A stretch of 64,000 nt of DNA from Bathymodiolus brooksi. Lineage: Eukaryota; Mollusca; Bivalvia; Mytilida; Modiolidae. This document shows positions 60,201 through 64,000 of this stretch, in pieces (within the stretch, counting starts at the first letter, position 1; each line of letters opens with the position of its first letter). The stretch covers positions 12,973,506 to 13,037,505 of the forward strand of contig OY804579.1 of NCBI GenBank assembly GCA_963680875.1. The letters are read 5' to 3'. Position numbers and translations under genes: made by a program. Under the pieces are notes generated by a model that saw only the letters and a list, made by a program, of their open reading frames with translations, had not been told where the DNA came from and made no database searches.

Positions 60201-63200
60201 ATCCGTCTAGGAGTTATTGCCCTTTTTTTCATTATTATTTTTTTAATTTAAACATTTTTGTCTGATATTTCAAAAACTAATAGAGATAAAGGTTAAGTTT
60301 AAATTGCAAAAATGTGCAGCATATCAAGATCTACATACCCTGCAATTTTGAAGTTAATCTGAGTACCTAATTTGGAGTTATTGCTCTTTTTTCATCAAAT
60401 TTTCAAATTTTAATACTTTTTGTCCATTATTTCAAAAACTATAAGAGATAGATGTTAAGTTTAAACAGCAAACATGTTCAGCATGTCAAGATCTACCTAG
60501 CCTGCAATTTTAAAGTAAATCTGATTACCCATCTTGAAGTTATTGCCCTTTATTCATCAAATTTTTAAAATGTTAATACTTTTCATCCTTTATTTCAAAA
60601 ACAATAAGAGATAGATGTTAAGTGTAAACTGAAAACATGTTCAGCTTGTCAAGATCTACATGCCCTGCAATTTTGAAGTAAATCTGATTACATGTCTAGG
60701 AGTTATTGCCCTTTTGTATAATTTTTTAGCTCACCTGGCCCAAATGGCCATGTGAGGTATTGCCATCACTTGGCATCCGTCGTCCGTCCGTTAACTTTTT
60801 CATATTTTAATCTTCTCCTCTGAAACAACTTGGCCAAATGGAACCAAACTTGGCAGTAAGCATCTATGTAAGGTCCTCTATAAAGTTTCTCCATTTCGTT
60901 CCGTTCCACCAACAAATATGGCCGCCAAGGGCAATTCTTGTTTCTGATTGGCTACTGTTTAAAAAAATCCTCTCCTCTGAAACTGCTTGGCAAAATGGAG
61001 CCAAACTTGGCAGGAAGCATCCATGTAAGATCCTCTATAAAGCTTCTTCATTTGGTTCCATTTGGCCAACAAACATGGCCGCCAAGATTAATTCTTTTTT
61101 CTGATTGGCTAATGTTAAAAAAATCTTCTCCTCTGAAACAGCTTGGCCAAATGGAGCCAAACTTGGCAGGAAGCATCTATGTAAGGTCCAAACCTGGCAT
61201 AGATGGTCCCTGGGTGTGTCCTTTTCAAAATTGTGTCCGACAGCCCCACCCTCCATTCAAGATGGCTGCTGTTTTTTAAGGTAATGATTATCTCCTTTGA
61301 AATTTGCTTCAGTATCATTCTATTGTCAGGTGAACGATACAGGCTCAGTGGGCTGAGCCTCTAGTTTATCATTTGTTTTGAAAATTTACATTTGGGGATC
61401 CCCGGTACACACACATATCAAATATAATCCATTGATATGTGTCGGCCATGAATAACAAAATGCACTAACCTTGTTTTCCTATGTATACATTGATAACTAG
61501 ACGGTGATGTAATTAAGTTACTGATATTTTCCAATTTTATGGCATTTTGAGTTTTGCTACTCAAACAAGTAAAATGCTCACAAAATCGTAAAATAAATCA
61601 GTAACCAGCTTGTGTCAATCTGTAAACAATGTCACAGGATGACGATATATTACAAAAGTCAAAGTCGATAGATGGTTGTCTTTAAGTATTTTTTCCGGAT
61701 TTTTTTTTTATGTCAACAATATAATACAAGCTTTTTTTTTCATTGGCATTTATTTTTTTATTTCATATCTAACAATAATTGTCGATTATTAACAACTGTT
61801 CAAGTGTTCGATATTATGTTTGACAACTCCGCTCCGCCATCTTGTTAGCGCTCAAAATGATGAACGAATGAACTCCGACTTTTTTTAAAATATTTTTACG
61901 CAGGAATTGTTTAATCAAATCTATGTTGGAAAATACACAATAAATATGTTTTTCATGTTAACATCCATATCTTTGTTTTAAAATATCTCGTTCAAAAACA
62001 AATAATTCAAAATTTCCGAAGGAGGTAAATGGAACAGCCACCAAATGCTGTGTGTATACAGTTCACGAAAGGTTAAAAATTACCATTTTTGTCCTATTAG
62101 AATCGAAATAATTCATGGCAGGCATAGAGTTGTGCAAATTTACACATGGGCATATTCTTAGATTTTACCCCTCGCTGTCGCTCGGGGTAAAATTTGAATA
62201 TACAATGTAAAGGCCCAGCCCATGTGTAAATTTGCACAACTCTATGCCTGACATGAATTATTTCTTAATTTTACGTCATAATTGTACTTTTACATCATTT
62301 TGTTATATTGTTTTTTTTCAGGATCCCCAGGAAACCTGGAATACAACTTATCCTGACTTCTCACCATGTTTTCAGAAGACAGTCATTTTATGGACTCCAT
62401 GTGCCTTGTTAGTTTTAGGGACTCCAATAAGAATATTTCAGCTGTCAAAAAGTCAAGTTTCCCCATTGCCATTCACATGGCTAAATATAGCCAAAACAGT
62501 AAGTATTTTGATTTATTTAAGAAAACACAAATTTGTTAAGGGAAATGAAATAGGAATTGACATGGTAATTTTGAATGGACCTTTGAAAACTAAAACAGAC
62601 ATACCAATATTTGTTTGATGTAGGTACAAATTAAGTCAAGTGAACATTACAGGCTCTTAAGATGATACAGTGGAACTTGTGCAATCCGACACCTGAGATT
62701 TCCGACATCCTGTGACAGCAGACAAAAATTTATGGTTCCAAAGTATTTTTGTTAACTAAAATAAAACCTGAATATTCTGACATCCTGTAAAATCCGACAC
62801 ATTTCCATGGTCCCTTGGTGTGTCAGATTAGACAAGTTCCAATGTATATACATTGTTATGTGTATTTATGGAAAATCAATGATTATAGTATTTTACTCCA
62901 CAGTTCAGTGGCTTTCATGCGTGTGTGCCTTTTTTATGGCTTGATTGTTTCTATTCAAGTCAGATAAAGGAAATCAAAAAAGATAAATGAATTAACAATA
63001 TAGATAGAATCTTCAATATATATAGTATGTACAAATTATCAATGAGAAAACAATAGTTGTATCCTGCATATGAAGAGATTCTCAGTACAAATATAATGAC
63101 AAAAAACAAAGCATCTCTACTTTTCAGAATTTTACCAATATCAGTATAAGAGTTCCTTTCTTATAAGGCCACCCCTTCTGTTGCCAAAAAGTGGCTTTAT

Positions 63201-63670
63201 AAGAGGGGTGGACATTTAGAAGGGGACAATTTAGTAGTAATTTACTGTCACAGTGCATCTGGTATCTGGCCTGACGAGAGTTGTGGCCTTTGATTGGAGT
63301 GGTCGTATAAAAGGCCTAAAGAGGGGAACTACTGTATGCGCTACATGTTGTAAAACTATGTCACTAAACCTGTTTCATTCTTTCGTTGTGGAATTATATC
63401 AACAATTAATGAATAAAATAATATTCTTTAGGAACACTTGTAAATATTATTTGTTAATTTTGTTGTACTTATTCTAGTACTGATGAGATATTTTGGTTAT
63501 AATGTATCTCAAGTCTTTTATTTATTTCTAATATTTTTTTTCAGATTGTAGCCATATTAATAGCCTTGTTATCTATAGCTAATATAGGTAAAAGTATCTA
63601 TGAGTTAGCCAGAGGAGATGTTGTGCCAACTGTAGACTTTGTTTCTCCTTTAATTCTCTGTCTGTCTATG
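45225..63670 (+). CDS. ABCC1: ABCC1/MRP1-like ABC transporter, first three coding exons; 3' part outside window
   Basis: The family exports glutathione-, glucuronide- and other conjugates across the plasma membrane using ATP. Coding exons are 45225-45263, 62322-62498 and 63545-63670, all in phase 0. The visible N-terminus starts [13 protein letters not shown], then [18 protein letters not shown]. It aligns with the GFC.......TWNT..PDF..CFQ.TV..W.PC pattern of MRP1 and continues into hydrophobic segments of TMD0, the extra N-terminal membrane domain of long ABCC proteins. The 177-nt and 126-nt exon lengths match vertebrate ABCC1 exons 2 and 3 as I remember them. ATP-binding domains lie beyond the window, so close paralogues (ABCC2, ABCC3) cannot be excluded. 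Intron 1 is 17,058 bp and almost entirely repeats. Confidence 0.9.
45413..46428. mobile_element. 1,016-bp near-perfect hairpin transposable element with 8-bp target duplication
   Basis: Arms 45413-45914 and 45930-46428 are inverted copies differing at only a handful of positions plus homopolymer runs, around a ~15-bp loop. Ends are CACAGGGG and CCCCTGTG. ACTCAAGA flanks both sides (45405-45412, 46429-46436). An 8-bp duplication suggests the hAT or P superfamily. The arms carry open frames (45468-45689 and 45775-45960, minus; mirrored on plus), including [14 protein letters not shown] ending at a consensus donor AAG|GTAAGA. No transposase was seen. Lies in ABCC1 intron 1. Confidence 0.88.
46606..46757. 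repeat. Palindrome with GATT repeats
   Basis: TATAATTGAATCAAAT..ACATTTTGTTTTGGAATGAT-TGATTG pairs with the inverse sequence ending ATTTGATTCAATTATA. The centre TGTTTAATTGCTCACTGGAT-GTTAAACA resembles the reversed tail of SINE family I. It abuts the left arm of the inverted repeat described next. Confidence 0.65.
46759..47020. repeat. 262-bp inverted repeat, left arm
   Basis: From CACAGTCACTTGAAG to GCATCAATTTC this is the near-identical reverse complement of 49155-49415. The two arms enclose 2.1 kb containing the histone H2A relic and two SINE copies. The function of the arms is unknown: long terminal repeats of a compound element, or an inverted duplication. Confidence 0.85.
47152..47325 (+). 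pseudogene. 5'-truncated histone H2A relic
   Basis: The frame from an incidental ATG at 47152 reads [20 protein letters not shown] from 47170 and continues [11 protein letters not shown], then NIQAVL and PKKTQKAKQ before TAA at 47323-47325. This is the C-terminal third of canonical (replication-dependent) H2A, with invertebrate-type LLSGVT. Damage includes Asp to Asn in the RNDEE motif, two extra residues after AQGG, altered VLPN, and one Leu missing from AVLLP. The histone-fold N-terminal two thirds are absent upstream. A histone-type 3' stem-loop follows 31 bp after the stop. It lies between the inverted-repeat arms in ABCC1 intron 1. Confidence 0.85.
47357..47372 (+). promoter_or_regulatory. 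Histone mRNA 3' stem-loop
   Basis: GGCCCTTTTCAGGGCC: a 6-bp stem with a 4-nt TTTC loop, preceded by ACAAAC.AC and followed by ACCA, the conserved layout bound by stem-loop-binding protein in replication-dependent histone mRNAs. The stem is perfectly paired, although the upstream H2A coding piece is broken. Confidence 0.88.
47380..48140. other. Interior of inverted repeat, no gene seen
   Basis: AT-rich sequence with two loosely similar segments containing AGGTCAAACTGAGGTC / CAGGTCAAGCTGAGGTCGAG and GTGTGAACAT, and a (TA)n run near 47762-47779. A purine-rich histone downstream element after the stem-loop was not evident. Confidence 0.4.
48143..48257 (+). repeat. 5'-truncated SINE, family I
   Basis: Landmarks GTGAGATGTACTCGGTACAA, TTGTCAGTGATTTGCAACA and ATCAATAAAACTGACGGCC..GATATAACTGAAATA. 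The tail is lost. Confidence 0.65.
48335..48680 (-). repeat. tRNA-derived SINE, family II, reverse orientation
   Basis: The reverse complement starts CATCGGTGGTGTAATGGTTC, has a strong box B (GTGGGTTCGAGCCCC) and follows the body order of the 19841 copy to the GTTAAACAACAATCACTCAC end. The head looks like a tRNA but its acceptor stem does not pair. Confidence 0.8.
49155..49415. repeat. 262-bp inverted repeat, right arm
   Basis: Reverse complement of 46759-47020 with only a few differences. Its outer end directly joins the first partial unit of the 313-bp array. Confidence 0.85.
49413..59150 (+). repeat. 9.7-kb tandem array, about 31 units of ~313 bp
   Basis: Each unit runs through TCTCCTCTGAAACTACTGAG, CCAATCTCAACCAAACTTTG, TATCCAAGATGGCCGCCATT, AGAAATTTCTTCAAATGGCC, TAAGCATAATGATGAGC and CCGATTATGCAAATTAGAAA. 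Each unit has an 88- to 89-codon open frame on plus and a 63-codon frame on minus, repeated with period 313. They share no protein motif and shift frame between units, so they are not genes. Near-identical multi-unit blocks recur about 629 bp (53701/54330, 57146/57775), 1,558 bp (50310/51868) and 3,133 bp (52511/55644) apart. The unit resembles the internal units of the TTAGCTCACCT elements, and an element 3' terminus follows at 60099. Confidence 0.95.
59150..60099 (+). mobile_element. 3' part of the TTAGCTCACCT element that carries the 313-bp array (copy 6)
   Basis: After the last 313-bp unit come TTAACATAGGACCCTATGGG, as in copies 3 and 4, ~164-bp repeats, and finally CCAGGTGAGCTATACAGGCT-CCTGGGAGCCTCTAGTTT with CTAG at 60096-60099. 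No TTAGCTCACCT head was found upstream of the array, so the 5' end is lost or replaced by the inverted-repeat block. Confidence 0.6.
59325..60725 (+). repeat. ~164-bp repeats in two blocks
   Basis: The unit carries TTTCAAAAACTATAAGAGAT, AGATGTTAAGTTTAAA, TGCAGCATGTCAAGATCTAC and CCCTGCAATTTTGAAGTAAA, ending GGAGTTATTGCCCTTTTTTC. Three copies lie before 59770 (the third cut short) and four after 60105. A non-repetitive segment and the element's CTAG terminus separate the blocks. Confidence 0.85.
60728..61364 (+). mobile_element. TTAGCTCACCT element (copy 7), complete ends
   Basis: The head TTTTTTAGCTCACCTGGCCC is followed by three units with CAAACTTGGCAGGAAGCAT. The 3' end is TCAGGTGAACGATACAGGCT-CAGTGGGCTGAGCCTCTAGTTT, with CTAG at 61361-61364. 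It is the shortest complete copy. Confidence 0.72.
61365..62098. other. ABCC1 intron 1, right end: no gene seen
   Basis: AT-rich sequence without recognised features. CGCCATCTTG occurs once near 61835. Confidence 0.45.
62099..62270. mobile_element. Foldback element 7, next to ABCC1 exon 2
   Basis: The outer ends AGAATCGAAATAATTCATGG and CATGAATTATTTCTTAATT match those of the element at 4337-4505. The stem is different (GCATAGAGTTGTGCAAATTT-ACACATGGG). The apex is TTTTACCCC-tcgctgtcgct-CGGGGTAAAA. It ends 51 bp before the exon 2 acceptor. Confidence 0.75.
62322..62498 (+). CDS. ABCC1: ABCC1-like exon 2
   Basis: 59 codons between TTTTTTTTCAG and GTAAGT. It begins [20 protein letters not shown], then [19 protein letters not shown], the first TMD0 helix, and ends WLNIAKT. 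A foldback element ends only 51 bp upstream of the acceptor. Confidence 0.93.
62668..62844. mobile_element. 177-bp MITE with TA target duplication (Tc1/mariner-like)
   Basis: Terminal inverted repeats of about 25 bp: CAGTGGAACTTGTGCAATCC.. and the inverse of CATTGGAACTTGTCTAATCT... TA lies on each side (62666-62667, 62845-62846). It contains internal AATCCGACA and TTCTGACATCCTGT repeats and sits in ABCC1 intron 2. Confidence 0.75.
63160..63350 (+). repeat. Dispersed GGCCAC/GTGGTCGTATAAAAGG repeat
   Basis: Contains TATAAGGCCACCCCTTCTGT and, 120 bp on, GGAGTGGTCGTATAAAAGGC, GGGGAACTACTGTATG. These are the two ends of a dispersed invertebrate repeat type, related in style to the CAGTCAAACCTGT fragments at 710 and 39352. 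Element borders are unclear. Confidence 0.35.
63545..63670 (+). CDS. ABCC1: ABCC1-like exon 3
   Basis: 42 codons between TTTTTTTTCAG and [26 protein letters not shown] is a hydrophobic segment followed by a polar loop and [11 protein letters not shown], matching the second and third TMD0 helices in position and length. Confidence 0.9.
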
Positions 63671-64000
63671 GTATGTATCCACAGTGATGTCATTAAGTTT
63701 TGAAGAAGAGGACTGAGGAAGTGATTGCCCACTTCGCTGCATGGTTATTGGGGTCACTTGAGCTCCCAGAAGCTCTGAGTTCAATTGTGTAAAATCCTGA
63801 ATTATGGCGACCTCCTAGCACTTAATTTCACTTATTGAAAATAGTGTTCAGGTGGTTTTTTTTTAGTGAATTTTAATCAATTTTACAAATGTAAATAGAA
63901 TAAATTTCATTACTGTAACTGAAGACCTTCAGAAGAAAATATTTTAGAACCATTGAATGTTGTATTACACTCAAACTATTGAATATTACATTACACTCAA

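Noticed and set aside
60838..61279. Open frames of 88 and 113 codons
   Set aside because: They are within the internal units of element copy 7; equivalent frames appear in the other copies without conservation of sense.

Overview
The window is animal nuclear DNA, most likely from a bivalve mollusc. It is AT-rich, with spliced genes in GT-AG introns and two tRNA-derived SINE families. It also carries many copies of a mobile element that begins TTAGCTCACCT and ends in a hairpin plus CTAG, a pattern I associate with bivalve genomes. The phylum is inferred from protein similarity and repeat style; the species cannot be named from here.

Two protein-coding genes are supported, both on the plus strand. 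(1) Positions 1-22912 hold the 3' ten exons of a phosphatidate cytidylyltransferase (CDP-diacylglycerol synthase, CDS1/CDS2 type). All junctions are GT-AG, the phase is kept throughout, and the complete CTP-transferase signature is split across one intron. (2) Positions 45225-63670 and beyond hold the first three coding exons of an ABCC1/MRP1-like ABC transporter. They comprise a 13-codon exon 1, a 17-kb intron 1, and exons 2 and 3, whose lengths of 177 and 126 nt agree with the vertebrate ABCC1 exons as I remember them. The two products act on membrane lipid synthesis and membrane export respectively, and nothing suggests a shared pathway.

The rest is repeat-dense. CDS introns hold a nested hAT-like element, SINEs, TTAGCTCACCT elements and a second element family with internal ~130/~143-bp repeats. 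They also hold 24-, 28- and 33-bp minisatellites and a frameshifted antisense multi-exon-length pseudogene (13864-16285). The 22.3-kb intergenic region carries a 1.24-kb terminal-inverted-repeat element, several hairpin (foldback) elements, a SINE with a 33-bp target duplication and a 6.3-kb satellite of 92/95-bp units.

ABCC1 intron 1 holds a near-perfect 1,016-bp hairpin element with an 8-bp target duplication. It also holds a 262-bp inverted repeat enclosing a 5'-truncated histone H2A relic that still has its histone-type mRNA 3' stem-loop. Beyond that lies a 9.7-kb array of about 31 units of ~313 bp, which is followed by further element termini.

The most unusual observations are the H2A relic inside the long inverted repeat, a set of hairpin elements with different stems but a similar apex, the 1-kb hairpin, and the large internal expansions of otherwise short mobile elements. 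No CRISPR array, rRNA or genuine tRNA gene was seen.
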